DNA of 14,437 nt from Rickettsiales bacterium (GCA_947441895.1 CANEUT010000025.1:1-14437); one strand, 5' to 3'; counted from the stretch's first letter, positions 5,685 to 13,256 are shown. The notes: a model not told the origin generated them from the letters alone. Translations and numbers: made by a program.

Positions 5685-5791
5685 GTCATTCCCGCGAAGG
5701 CGGGAATCCAGACTAAGCTGCGTTACTAGATTCCCGATGAAGCTTCGTTAGCAAATGCGCTGCATTTGGACTTCGCTAGCTCGGGAATGAC
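5685..5791. repeat. Palindromic intergenic repeat, composite copy (pntAA-pntAB gap)
   Basis: The element begins with a short hairpin (TTCCCGC, gaag, GCGGGAA) after GTCA, and ends in a larger palindrome running to CTCGGGAATGAC. The larger palindrome is a near match, in opposite orientation, to 139-200. Its pntAB-side edge is 7 nt from the pntAB Shine-Dalgarno. Confidence 0.88.
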
Positions 5792-5802
5792 AATTTTAAT
5801 AT

Positions 5803-6933
5803 TCATCGTGTTAACATCGGGTGAACAACGTTCCCGCCTTTGGTGATGAGAGTGCCGCGAATCAGTTCGTCATCCGAAAGCACATTCAGTTTTTTGGTGG
5901 CCTTGTCGATCATCAACGTGACGACGAAGTTATAAAGGTTGCGCGCATAAAGCGGGCTGGCATCGGTTGCGGCGCGGCTTGGCAAATTGGTATAGCCAAT
6001 AATGGTGACGCCGTTTTGGGTGTAAATCACATCGTCTTTTTTGGTCAGCTTACAGTTGCCACCGGCAATGGCGGCCAAATCCACAATCACGCTGCCGGGC
6101 TTCATGCTGGCCACCATGGCTTCCGTCAGCAGCTCAGGCGCGGGCTTACCGGGAATGAGCGCGGTGGTGATAATAATATCTTGTGCAGGCACCACCGCGG
6201 CGAGTGCTTCGCTTTGACGGCGTTTGTAATCTTCATCCATTTCTTTGGCATAACCACCCGATGTTTCAGCGTTGGCATCGGCTTTCACTTCCACAAACTT
6301 TGCGCCGAGCGATTCCACCTGTTCTTTCACGGCTGGGCGCACATCAAACGCGCTCACCACCGAACCCAAACGTTTGGCGGTGGCAATGGCCTGAAGGCCT
6401 GCCACACCGGCACCCAGAATGAGGGTTTTTGCTGGTGGAATGGTGCCAGCCGCCGTCATCATCATGGGAATGGTTTTGGAAGTGGCTGAAACCGCCTCAA
6501 TCACCGCGCGATAGCCAGCGAGATTGCTTTGCGAGCTCAGCACATCCATGCTTTGCGCGCGCGAAATGCGGGGCAGCATTTCCATGGCATAGGCATGCAG
6601 CGAACGATTGTTGATGGCGGTAAAATCGCTTAAGGGATCCAGCGGGTTCATCATGCCAATTAAAATCGAACCTTCGGGAATAAGTTTCACCGTTGCATCA
6701 TCGGGCATATCGACGCACAGCACAATATCAGCATTGGCGAAAGCTTCAGCAGCCGAATGGGCCACCGTTGCGCCCGCCTCAGCAAAAGCCGCATCGCTGA
6801 TGCCAGAAGCAATGCCCGCACCGCTTTCAACGGCAACGCTGGCGCCCGCGGCAATAAATTTACGAACCGAATCAGGAGTCAGCGCAACGCGTGATTCCAG
6901 CGGGGATGATTCTTTGGCAGCGGCTATTTTCAT
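5803..6933 (-). CDS. pntAA: NAD(P) transhydrogenase subunit alpha part 1
   Basis: This 376-residue soluble subunit carries the NAD(H)-binding domain I. The N-terminus has the AlaDH/PNT pattern (KESSPLESRVALTPDSV). SMDVLSSQSNLAGYRAV lies at 128-144. The Rossmann motif GAGVAG is at 174-179, followed by FDVRP ending at residue 200. The stretch GYAKEMDEDYKRRQ at 227-240 corresponds to the mobile loop that closes on the nucleotide. It is the first gene of the minus-strand transhydrogenase unit. The start at 6933 gives the usual N-terminus, with a weak AAGAGA upstream. The gene is divergent from purE across 129 nt. Confidence 0.97.
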   Translation of the reverse strand: MKIAAAKESSPLESRVALTPDSVRKFIAAGASVAVESGAGIASGISDAAFAEAGATVAHSAAEAFANADIVLCVDMPDDATVKLIPEGSILIGMMNPLDPLSDFTAINNRSLHAYAMEMLPRISRAQSMDVLSSQSNLAGYRAVIEAVSATSKTIPMMMTAAGTIPPAKTLILGAGVAGLQAIATAKRLGSVVSAFDVRPAVKEQVESLGAKFVEVKADANAETSGGYAKEMDEDYKRRQSEALAAVVPAQDIIITTALIPGKPAPELLTEAMVASMKPGSVIVDLAAIAGGNCKLTKKDDVIYTQNGVTIIGYTNLPSRAATDASPLYARNLYNFVVTLMIDKATKKLNVLSDDELIRGTLITKGGNVVHPMLTR

Positions 6934-6996
6934 GGGTTTTTCTCTTTAATCGTTTCGCATTCGCGATAATGATGAAGTGGTAGTGGTAGCGCAGGT

Positions 6997-7038
6997 TTGA
7001 CCCAGTGGCAACAGTAGTGTAGTGAAACTTTTTAACAA
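6997..7038. promoter_or_regulatory. Candidate overlapping divergent promoters, purE (+) and pntAA (-)
   Basis: On the plus strand TTGACC (6997-7002) is followed after 17 nt by TAGTGA (7020-7025), pointing to purE. On the minus strand TTGTTA (7038-7033) is followed after 16 nt by TACTGT (7016-7011), pointing to pntAA. The two overlap, so the two operons might compete for RNA polymerase. The -10 hexamers are weak. Confidence 0.35.
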
Positions 7039-7062
7039 TCGAACCCAACTGGGGATTAGTTC

Positions 7063-7578
7063 ATGGCCACCGCAAAAAAACCTAAAAAAACAGCCGTTAA
7101 ACCGCTGGTCGGCATCATCATGGGCAGCCAGAGCGACTGGGCCACCATGAAAGTCGCCGCCGACATGCTCGACACGCTGGGCGTGGCCTATGAAGCCAAA
7201 ATCGTTTCCGCTCACCGCACCCCCAAGCGGCTTTATGAATATGCCACGGGCGCCGAGAAGTCGGGCCTTAAAATCATCATCGCCGGAGCAGGGGGCGCCG
7301 CCCATTTACCGGGCATGTGCGCCTCGCTCACCTCGCTGCCAGTGCTGGGTGTGCCGGTAAAATCAAAAGCGCTCGATGGTATGGATGCGCTGCTTTCCAT
7401 TGCCCAAATGCCCAAAGGTGTGCCCGTGGGCACACTGGCCATTGGCGAGGCCGGGGCTGGCAATGCCGGTCTGCTCGCCGCCATGATTCTGGCACTGGGG
7501 GATGCAAAACTCGCCGCCCGCGTCACTAAATGGCGTCAGGCCCAAACCAAAAGCGTGGCGCTGGAGCCAGTGTTATGA
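7063..7578 (+). CDS. purE: N5-carboxyaminoimidazole ribonucleotide mutase
   Basis: This 171-residue protein converts N5-CAIR to CAIR in purine synthesis. Class I PurE motifs are present: GIIMGSQSDW at 17-26, the catalytic SAHRTP at 49-54 with His51, AGAGGAAHLPGM at 74-85, and GNAGLLAAMIL at 133-143. A short lysine-rich leader (residues 3-12) precedes the fold. ATG 7063 follows GGGGA by about 8 nt. Its TGA stop overlaps the ATG of an unrelated small gene (ATGA), which separates purE from its usual partner purK. Confidence 0.96.
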   Translation: MATAKKPKKTAVKPLVGIIMGSQSDWATMKVAADMLDTLGVAYEAKIVSAHRTPKRLYEYATGAEKSGLKIIIAGAGGAAHLPGMCASLTSLPVLGVPVKSKALDGMDALLSIAQMPKGVPVGTLAIGEAGAGNAGLLAAMILALGDAKLAARVTKWRQAQTKSVALEPVL

Positions 7579-7916
7579 GAAATATATTTTTCTTATTGCC
7601 AGTTTTATTAATGCCTATAACTCTATGGGCTAAAGATTCTCACATTGAATCGCATGGTTATGATCTAGATCTCGCTTACGAATTTTTCATGCAGTATATG
7701 CCTAAGCAGGATATCCTCATATCATTTGAGCCTTCACAGCTGCCAGTAGATGTAAGAACGAAGGCCGACTTTGTCAAAAAATTTAAAGTTCGAGCTGATG
7801 TTGCTCAAAGTGATAAAATTCGATTCGCAGATGCATGCGATGAAATGATATCGTATTTTCACGATGGAAAGTTGACTAAAATGACATTCAATCCCAATGG
7901 ATGGGTGTGCGACTAA
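7575..7916 (+). CDS. Orphan exported protein between purE and purK
   Basis: I do not recognise this 113-residue protein. It starts with a typical signal peptide: MRN, a hydrophobic core FFLLPVLLMPITL, and a likely cleavage after LWA at residue 19. The mature part is polar, has no further membrane segment, and has only two cysteines (C88, C112) that could form a disulfide. By my count the gene is 36.8% GC (126 of 342), against roughly 55-63% in two purE lines I counted. The ATG overlaps the purE stop as ATGA and is preceded by GGAG (7562-7565). Its TAA overlaps the purK ATG as TAATG. Being co-translated with purine genes yet exported and AT-rich suggests foreign or fast-evolving origin. Confidence 0.75.
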   Translation: MRNIFFLLPVLLMPITLWAKDSHIESHGYDLDLAYEFFMQYMPKQDILISFEPSQLPVDVRTKADFVKKFKVRADVAQSDKIRFADACDEMISYFHDGKLTKMTFNPNGWVCD

Positions 7917-8980
7917 TGACCATTACCCCTCCAGGCTCCACCATTGGCATTGTCGGCGGCGGACAGCTGGGTCGCATGCTGGCGCGTGCCGCCAGTCGCA
8001 TGGGCTATAAAACCCACATCTACACCGATGAGAAAGATTCGCCCGCCAGTCACGTGGCCACCAAAACCACCGTGGGCGCCTATCAAGACGCGGCGGCGCT
8101 ACGCGCCTTCGGCCAGAGTGTGGATGTGGTGACGTTCGAATTCGAAAATATTCCCGCCGAAACGCTGGAGATGCTCGATTACCTCGTCGCCGTGCGCCCC
8201 AAACCATCGGTGCTCTTCACCACGCGCCACCGCCTACGGGAAAAAGAATTCATCCGCGCTCAGGGCGTTAAAACTGCGCCATTCGCGCCCGTACGCAATG
8301 CTGAAGAATTGGCTGCTGCCATTAAAACCATAGGTGTGCCCAGCGTGCTGAAAACCTGTGAGCTTGGCTATGATGGCAAAGGTCAGGTGGTCATTAAAAA
8401 CGCCGCCGATGCTGAAAAAGCATGGGCCACGCTTGGCAAAATGGAATGCGTGCTGGAAGGATTTATTGAGTTTTCAGCCGAAGCATCCATCATTGTCGCC
8501 CGTTCTACCAATGGCGAAGCGCGCTGCTATCCGCTGGTGGAAAACATTCACCGCGATCATATTCTGCATAAAACCATTGCCCCGGCATCGTTTATTGATG
8601 CGCATCAGGCGGAAGCGACCCGCATCGCCAAAACGCTCGCCGAAGCGCTGAATGTGGTGGGGCTGCTGGCGGTGGAATTATTCGTGACAAACGATGGTTT
8701 GCTGGTGAATGAGCTGGCGCCGCGCCCGCACAATTCCGGTCACTGGACCATGGAGGGCGCACCCACCAGCCAGTTTGAACAGCATATTCGCGCCATTTGT
8801 GGTTGGGCACTGGGCGACACCACCGCTCACCGCCCGTGCGAGATGATTAATTTGCTGGGTGATGATTGGAACCAGTGGCAGGAATATGCCAAACAGCCCG
8901 AAGCGCATGTTCACTTATATGGCAAAACCGAAAGTCGCCCGGGCCGCAAAATGGGGCATGTGACAATTATTAAACGTTAG
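7916..8980 (+). CDS. purK: N5-carboxyaminoimidazole ribonucleotide synthase
   Basis: This 354-residue ATP-grasp enzyme makes N5-CAIR from AIR, bicarbonate and ATP, feeding PurE. The N-terminal motif IGIVGGGQLGRM is at 10-21 and TFEFENI at 73-79. The ATP-grasp loop LKTCELGYDGKGQ is at 145-157 and the metal-binding NELAPRPHNSGH at 265-276. I chose ATG 7916, which overlaps the stop of the preceding orphan gene. A GTG at 7901 would only add five unsupported residues. No strong Shine-Dalgarno lies before it, so translation may depend on coupling. Its TAG stop overlaps the pheT stop on the opposite strand. Confidence 0.96.
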   Translation: MTITPPGSTIGIVGGGQLGRMLARAASRMGYKTHIYTDEKDSPASHVATKTTVGAYQDAAALRAFGQSVDVVTFEFENIPAETLEMLDYLVAVRPKPSVLFTTRHRLREKEFIRAQGVKTAPFAPVRNAEELAAAIKTIGVPSVLKTCELGYDGKGQVVIKNAADAEKAWATLGKMECVLEGFIEFSAEASIIVARSTNGEARCYPLVENIHRDHILHKTIAPASFIDAHQAEATRIAKTLAEALNVVGLLAVELFVTNDGLLVNELAPRPHNSGHWTMEGAPTSQFEQHIRAICGWALGDTTAHRPCEMINLLGDDWNQWQEYAKQPEAHVHLYGKTESRPGRKMGHVTIIKR

Positions 8981-11343
8981 CGCAGTACCGCACCAATTTT
9001 GCGGGCGCTGGTGATAATTTCAGTGCTGATTTTTTCAATTTCACCATCGGTCAGCGTGCGATCATCGGCCTGAATTTTCACGGTGAGGGCGATGGATTTT
9101 TTGGTGTCTTCGACACCTTTTCCTTTGTACACGTCGAAAATGGTTACTTCGCGCAGCAATTGCTTTTCAGCGGCGTTCACGGCTTTCACCAGTTCGGCAG
9201 CGGCCACGCTGTCATCCACCACAAAAGCAAAATCACGTGTCACGGCTTGATAGTCCGAAGCGGTGAGGGCTTTGCGTTTGGCGTTTTTCACCGGTGGCAG
9301 TTTCGAAACGAATACAGCAAAGGCGAAGACTGGCGTTTCCACACCGAATTGCTTCAGCAATGCTGGGTGCAATTCACCAAACACCGCCAGAATATTCTTT
9401 GGCCCCTGAGCAATCACACCGCTGCGGCCGGGGTGGAACCATGGCGCATCTTTCGTTGGCGTCACCATGCATTTGCTGCTGTCGATGCCCGCCGCATCGA
9501 GCACGGCCATGGCATCGGCCTTCACGTCGAACACATCGACCAGTTTGGTATGTTGCCAGTGCAGCCCATCCATATTGCCAGCACGCACACCGCTCAGCAC
9601 CATGTCTTGTCCCGTTGGTGTAACATCATGAAACACGGCGCCCAGTTCAAACAGCGCCACATCGGCAATGCCGCGGGCGATGTTGTTTTTTACGGCGTCA
9701 ATCAAATGCGGTAGTATATTCGGACGCATGACCGATAATTCGGCGCTGATGGGGTTCAGTAATTTCAGCGCATCGCTTTGACCACCAAAAGCGGCAGCTT
9801 GCTCTTCCGAGCAAAAACCCCAGCTATAGGTTTCGTGAAGTCCACGGGCAGCGGCAACGCGTCGCAAATGCGCGGCGCGCGCTTGTTCAGCGCTGAGCGC
9901 TGAAGTGGAAACGCCGGTACGTTTTGGCAGCGATACCGCCGGAATGGAATCATACCCCACCATGCGCAGAACTTCTTCTGCCAAATCGGCAGGCTGGCTA
10001 ACATCATGACGCCATGTGGGTGGCACCGCCACGTTGCCTTTCAGCGTGAAGCCGAGGGCTCTCAGAATTTCTTGCTGACGTGATGCATCGATATGCGTGC
10101 CGCCCAGTGCGTTCACTTCGTTCGCATCAAACGTAATTTCAGGCATGGTGCGTGAAGCATTGCCAACAACCACGTGCTGCGTTGGGGTGCCGCCGCATAG
10201 TTCAATAATTAAATCCGTCGCGCGGGCATCGGCAATTTCCAGAAACCCCGTGTCAACGCCACGTTCAAAGCGCATCCGCGCATCGGAATGAATGGTAAGG
10301 GCGCGGCCCGTCTGCGCAATACGAATCGGGTCGAAAAGCGCCACTTCCAACAAAATATCCGTCGTGGTGTCGCTGACGCCCGTATGTTCGCCGCCCATCA
10401 CGCCGCCAATACCAACGGCACCACTATCATCAGCAATCACGCAGTCGCGCGCGTTGAGCGCATAGGTTTTTCCGTCGAGCGCCAAAAACTCTTCACCATT
10501 CGTCGCGCGACGCACGGTGATGTTGCCGTTCAGTTTCGCCAAATCATACACATGCAGCGGACGCGCAAAAAGCAGCGAGAAATAATTGGTGATATCCACC
10601 AGTGCCGAAATGGGGCGCATGCCTGCCGCCGTCAGCGCGCGTTGCAGCCATTCTGGCGATGCGCCATTTTTTACACCCTTAATCACGCGGCCAACAAAGG
10701 CAGGGCAACCTTCGGCATCGGCAATGGTGATATTGATGGGGCAAGCGCCGCTTTCAGCAAAACCGGGAACGCAGAGTGGCTTCAGCGTGCCAAGGCCCGC
10801 GGCAGCCAAATCACGTGCCACGCCATAAACGCCCATGCAATCACCACGGTTGGCGGTGATGTTGAGATCGAACACCGGATCGCCCAGCCCCAGCACATCC
10901 ACAATCGAATCGCCAATGTTTGCATCCAGCGGCAGTTCAATAATGCCCGCATGGTCATCACCCAAACCAAGCTCGCGCGATGAGCACATCATGCCTTGGC
11001 TTTCCACGCCACGCACGGCGGCTTTTTTAATTTCCATGCTATTGGTGGGGATAATGGTGCCAATATTGGCCAGCGCCACCTTAATGCCCGCACGCGCATT
11101 CGGCGCGCCACAGACAATCTGGAGCGTGCCGCTCAGGCTTTTTACTTTGCAGACTTGTAGCTTGTCTGCCTGCGGATGCTTCTCAGCTTCCAGAATCTCG
11201 GCAACCACAAATGGCATCAAGGCGCCAGCCTTGTCTTCCAGCGCATCCACTTCCAAACCAATGGCGGTCAGCGTGGCGCTGATGGTGTCGAGCGACGCAT
11301 CGGTGATGAGGTGGCGCTTAAGAAGGGAGAGAGGAAATTTCAT
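8977..11343 (-). CDS. pheT: Phenylalanine-tRNA ligase beta subunit
   Basis: This 788-residue protein has the full bacterial PheT layout. An N-terminal MKFPLSLLKRHL is followed by an EMAP-like tRNA-binding fold at about 43-150 (HPQADKLQVCKV, then QIVCGAPNARAG). The B3/B4 and B5 regions and the catalytic-like core come next. The C-terminal anticodon-binding (FDX-ACB) domain occupies about the last 93 residues, beginning near YQAVTRDFAF. With PheS it forms the heterotetramer that charges tRNA-Phe. The start at 11343 has GGAGAGG 7 nt upstream and the usual N-terminus. The same frame stays open 42 codons further, through a palindromic repeat and into pheS. It ends in a 4-nt overlap with purK. Confidence 0.97.
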   Translation of the reverse strand: MKFPLSLLKRHLITDASLDTISATLTAIGLEVDALEDKAGALMPFVVAEILEAEKHPQADKLQVCKVKSLSGTLQIVCGAPNARAGIKVALANIGTIIPTNSMEIKKAAVRGVESQGMMCSSRELGLGDDHAGIIELPLDANIGDSIVDVLGLGDPVFDLNITANRGDCMGVYGVARDLAAAGLGTLKPLCVPGFAESGACPINITIADAEGCPAFVGRVIKGVKNGASPEWLQRALTAAGMRPISALVDITNYFSLLFARPLHVYDLAKLNGNITVRRATNGEEFLALDGKTYALNARDCVIADDSGAVGIGGVMGGEHTGVSDTTTDILLEVALFDPIRIAQTGRALTIHSDARMRFERGVDTGFLEIADARATDLIIELCGGTPTQHVVVGNASRTMPEITFDANEVNALGGTHIDASRQQEILRALGFTLKGNVAVPPTWRHDVSQPADLAEEVLRMVGYDSIPAVSLPKRTGVSTSALSAEQARAAHLRRVAAARGLHETYSWGFCSEEQAAAFGGQSDALKLLNPISAELSVMRPNILPHLIDAVKNNIARGIADVALFELGAVFHDVTPTGQDMVLSGVRAGNMDGLHWQHTKLVDVFDVKADAMAVLDAAGIDSSKCMVTPTKDAPWFHPGRSGVIAQGPKNILAVFGELHPALLKQFGVETPVFAFAVFVSKLPPVKNAKRKALTASDYQAVTRDFAFVVDDSVAAAELVKAVNAAEKQLLREVTIFDVYKGKGVEDTKKSIALTVKIQADDRTLTDGEIEKISTEIITSARKIGAVLR

Positions 11344-11361
11344 CGCGCATCCTCTCCACTT

Positions 11362-11420
11362 GTCATTCCCGCGAAGGCGGGAATCCACTTCAAGGAGATT
11401 CCCGCCTTCGCGGGAATGAC
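11362..11420. repeat. Palindromic intergenic repeat (pheS-pheT gap)
   Basis: The element begins GTCATTCCCGCGAAGGCGGG and ends CCCGCCTTCGCGGGAATGAC. Each end forms its own hairpin, and the two ends are perfect inverted copies of each other. It fills most of the 88-nt gap and ends 4 nt before the pheT Shine-Dalgarno. Confidence 0.92.
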
Positions 11421-11431
11421 AAAAAATAAAG

Positions 11432-12502
11432 TCATGACGCCACTCCCTTGATGAGGGATGGAATATCAAGCCCGTTAAAGCCGTAATGTTTTAGCCAGCG
11501 CACATCACCGGCGAAGAAGGTGCGCAAATCAGGAATATTATATTTCAGCATGGCGAGGCGCTCGATGCCGCAACCAAAGGCAAAGCCTTGCCATTCCGCT
11601 GGGTCGAGCCCGCAATTTTTCAGCACGTTGGGGTGAACCATGCCGCAACCGGCGATTTCCAGCCAGTCGCTGCCTTCACCAATCAGCAAGGCATCTTTGC
11701 CGCGTTTGCAGCCGATATCGACTTCGGCCGATGGTTCGGTGAAGGGGAAGAAGCTGGCGCGGAAACGCATGGGCACTTTTTCGAGGCCGAAGAACGCCGC
11801 CAGCGCATCATGCAGCAAGCCTTTCAGGTGGCCCATGTTGATGTTTTTTTCAATCACCAACCCCTCGATCTGGTGGAACATGGGGGTGTGGGTCATGTCG
11901 GAGTCACTGCGATATGTCGTGCCCGGCGCGATGATGCGGATGGGCGGCTTCTGCCCAATCATGGTGCGAATTTGCACAGGGCTGGTGTGGGTGCGCAGCA
12001 CCGGATAGGGCTCGCCATTACCACGCAGATAAAACGTGTCATGCATCTGACGTGCAGGGTGCGATTCAGGAATGTTGAGCGCGGTGAAGTTATGGAAGTC
12101 GTCTTCAATTTCCGGTCCTTCAGCGACGCTGAAACCAAAATCGGCAAAAATGGCGGTCAGTTCTTCCACCACCTGGGTGATGGGGTGAATGGAGCCGCGG
12201 ACACTAGGTGTCGCTGGTAATGTAATGTCGATGGTTTCAGAAGCGAGGCGTGCATTCATTTCCGCCAGTTCAAGCGCGGCTTTTTTAGCATCCAGCGCGG
12301 CGGTGATTTGGTCTTTGGCGGCGTTGACCTCGGCGCCTTTGGCTTTGCGCTCATCCGGCGGCAATGCGCCAAGTGTTTTCAGCTCGGCGGTCAATTCGCC
12401 GCTTTTGCCAAGGAATGCCACGCGCAAATCTTCAAGCGCTTTGGTGGAGGGCGCTGCTTCAAGCGCAGCTAGGGCGCGGGAGGTGATTTCGCTTAAGGAC
12501 AT
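11432..12502 (-). CDS. pheS: Phenylalanine-tRNA ligase alpha subunit
   Basis: This 356-residue protein has an N-terminal helical coiled-coil region (about 1-90) followed by the class II catalytic domain. GSIHPITQVVEEL is at 103-115 and LRTHTSPVQIR at 169-179. Class II motif 2 lies in TYRSDSDMTHTPMFHQIEG at 196-214, and motif 3 is GFAFGCGIERLAML at 306-319. I chose the start at 12502 (MSLSEI), which fits the family. A GTG at 12547 would add 15 unlikely residues encoded by a hairpin. The Shine-Dalgarno is poor, which may mean coupling or control from the upstream hairpin. It belongs to the rpmI-rplT-pheS-pheT unit. Confidence 0.96.
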   Translation of the reverse strand: MSLSEITSRALAALEAAPSTKALEDLRVAFLGKSGELTAELKTLGALPPDERKAKGAEVNAAKDQITAALDAKKAALELAEMNARLASETIDITLPATPSVRGSIHPITQVVEELTAIFADFGFSVAEGPEIEDDFHNFTALNIPESHPARQMHDTFYLRGNGEPYPVLRTHTSPVQIRTMIGQKPPIRIIAPGTTYRSDSDMTHTPMFHQIEGLVIEKNINMGHLKGLLHDALAAFFGLEKVPMRFRASFFPFTEPSAEVDIGCKRGKDALLIGEGSDWLEIAGCGMVHPNVLKNCGLDPAEWQGFAFGCGIERLAMLKYNIPDLRTFFAGDVRWLKHYGFNGLDIPSLIKGVAS

Positions 12503-12528
12503 AAATGAATTAAGAGAAGAAGTGAGAA

Positions 12529-12555
12529 GGGGGAGGTGGTAAACCACACTCCCCC
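12529..12555 (-). promoter_or_regulatory. Strong hairpin between rplT and pheS (attenuator-like)
   Basis: GGGGGAG at 12529-12535 pairs with CTCCCCC at 12549-12555. An inner GTGG/CCAC pair extends the stem. On the minus strand it follows the rplT stop by 8 nt and is followed by a pyrimidine-rich but interrupted T stretch. It could be a partial terminator lowering pheST relative to rplT, or an RNA processing site. Confidence 0.55.
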
Positions 12556-12563
12556 GTATAAAT

Positions 12564-12923
12564 TTACGCTTTCAGCGCAGCAGCAGCTTGCTCGGCAAGC
12601 GACTTGAACATTGCCGCATCTTTCACGGCGATATCGGCCAGAACCTTACGGTCGAGCGTTACGCCGGCTTTGATGAGGCCGTGCATCAGTTCGCTGTATA
12701 CCATACCGTTTTCACGGGCGGCAGCGTTGATACGCTGGATCCACAAAGCGCGGAAGGTGCGTTTTTTGGCGCGGCGATCGCGGTACGCATATTGCAGACC
12801 TTTTTCGACGCGTTCCGTAGCAATACGGTAGCAGGTGGATGCGCGACCGCGATAGCCCTTAGCCATCTTCAGAATTTTACGGTGACGTGCGCGTTTGGTA
12901 ACTGAACGTTTTACGTGTGCCAT
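12564..12923 (-). CDS. rplT: 50S ribosomal protein L20
   Basis: This 119-residue basic protein is a standard L20. It begins MAHVKRSVTKRARHRKILKMAKG and contains KRTFRALWIQRINAAAR in the middle and the conserved KAGVTLDRKVLADIA near residue 85. L20 is an early 50S assembly protein that binds 23S rRNA. AGGAG lies about 8 nt before the ATG and overlaps the end of rpmI, 11 nt upstream. The protein is a translational repressor of its own operon in some bacteria. Confidence 0.97.
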   Translation of the reverse strand: MAHVKRSVTKRARHRKILKMAKGYRGRASTCYRIATERVEKGLQYAYRDRRAKKRTFRALWIQRINAAARENGMVYSELMHGLIKAGVTLDRKVLADIAVKDAAMFKSLAEQAAAALKA

Positions 12924-12934
12924 GGTGGGTGCTC

Positions 12935-13135
12935 CTAACCGTTGGGGAGGAAATAGTTGCGGATCACTTTAGCATCCGACTCGTTCAAAATGGTGGTGCC
13001 GCGTGCACAACGAATCATGCGTTGCGAACGCTTGCGCATTCCGTGGCGCTTACCCGACTGGCCGACTTTCACCTTGCCCGTCGCGGTCAAGCTAAAGCGC
13101 TTTTTGGCGCCGCTTTTCGTCTTCATCTTTGGCAT
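12935..13135 (-). CDS. rpmI: 50S ribosomal protein L35
   Basis: This 66-residue basic protein is L35. It starts MPKMKTKSGAKKRFSLTATG and ends with the typical DAKVIRNYFLPNG. GGGGA lies 6 nt before the ATG. It is the first gene of the minus-strand unit rpmI-rplT-pheS-pheT; infC, which often precedes rpmI, is not here. A good promoter lies about 95 nt upstream. Confidence 0.97.
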   Translation of the reverse strand: MPKMKTKSGAKKRFSLTATGKVKVGQSGKRHGMRKRSQRMIRCARGTTILNESDAKVIRNYFLPNG

Positions 13136-13227
13136 ATTTATCCCCTAAATTTCAAAATGTTACATGTGGGTGCCGTGGCAATGCCATACCGCCAGGCTCC
13201 CGATAACCCCATTGCTGGGGGATGGGC

Positions 13228-13256
13228 TGTATAACCATGTTGCATTGCAATTGCAA
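13228..13256 (-). promoter_or_regulatory. Promoter of rpmI-rplT-pheST
   Basis: On the minus strand TTGCAA (13256-13251) and TATACA (13233-13228) are separated by exactly 17 nt. Transcription would start near 13221 and give a leader of about 85 nt. That leader contains small hairpins (CCCC/GGGG and TGGC/GCCA). The -35 is part of a 12-bp perfect palindrome, TTGCAATTGCAA, at 13245-13256. Confidence 0.7.

Noticed and set aside
6934..7062. Purine riboswitch or PurR-type operator upstream of purE
   Set aside because: The 129-nt gap shows no purine aptamer core, no terminator and no recognisable PurR box.
7901..7915. GTG 7901 as the purK start
   Set aside because: It adds five residues within the orphan gene's end. 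ATG 7916 gives the expected N-terminus and a TAATG junction.
139..11420. CRISPR array from the repeated GTCATTCCCGC units
   Set aside because: The units are dispersed, palindromic, variable in length and not regularly spaced, and no cas genes are present.
9160..12220. Several long plus-strand open frames opposite pheT and pheS
   Set aside because: All lie within well-identified pheT and pheS coding regions and show no recognisable protein features.
12503..12547. GTG 12547 as the pheS start
   Set aside because: The added 15 residues are encoded by the intergenic hairpin and do not resemble PheS N-termini, while MSLSEI does.
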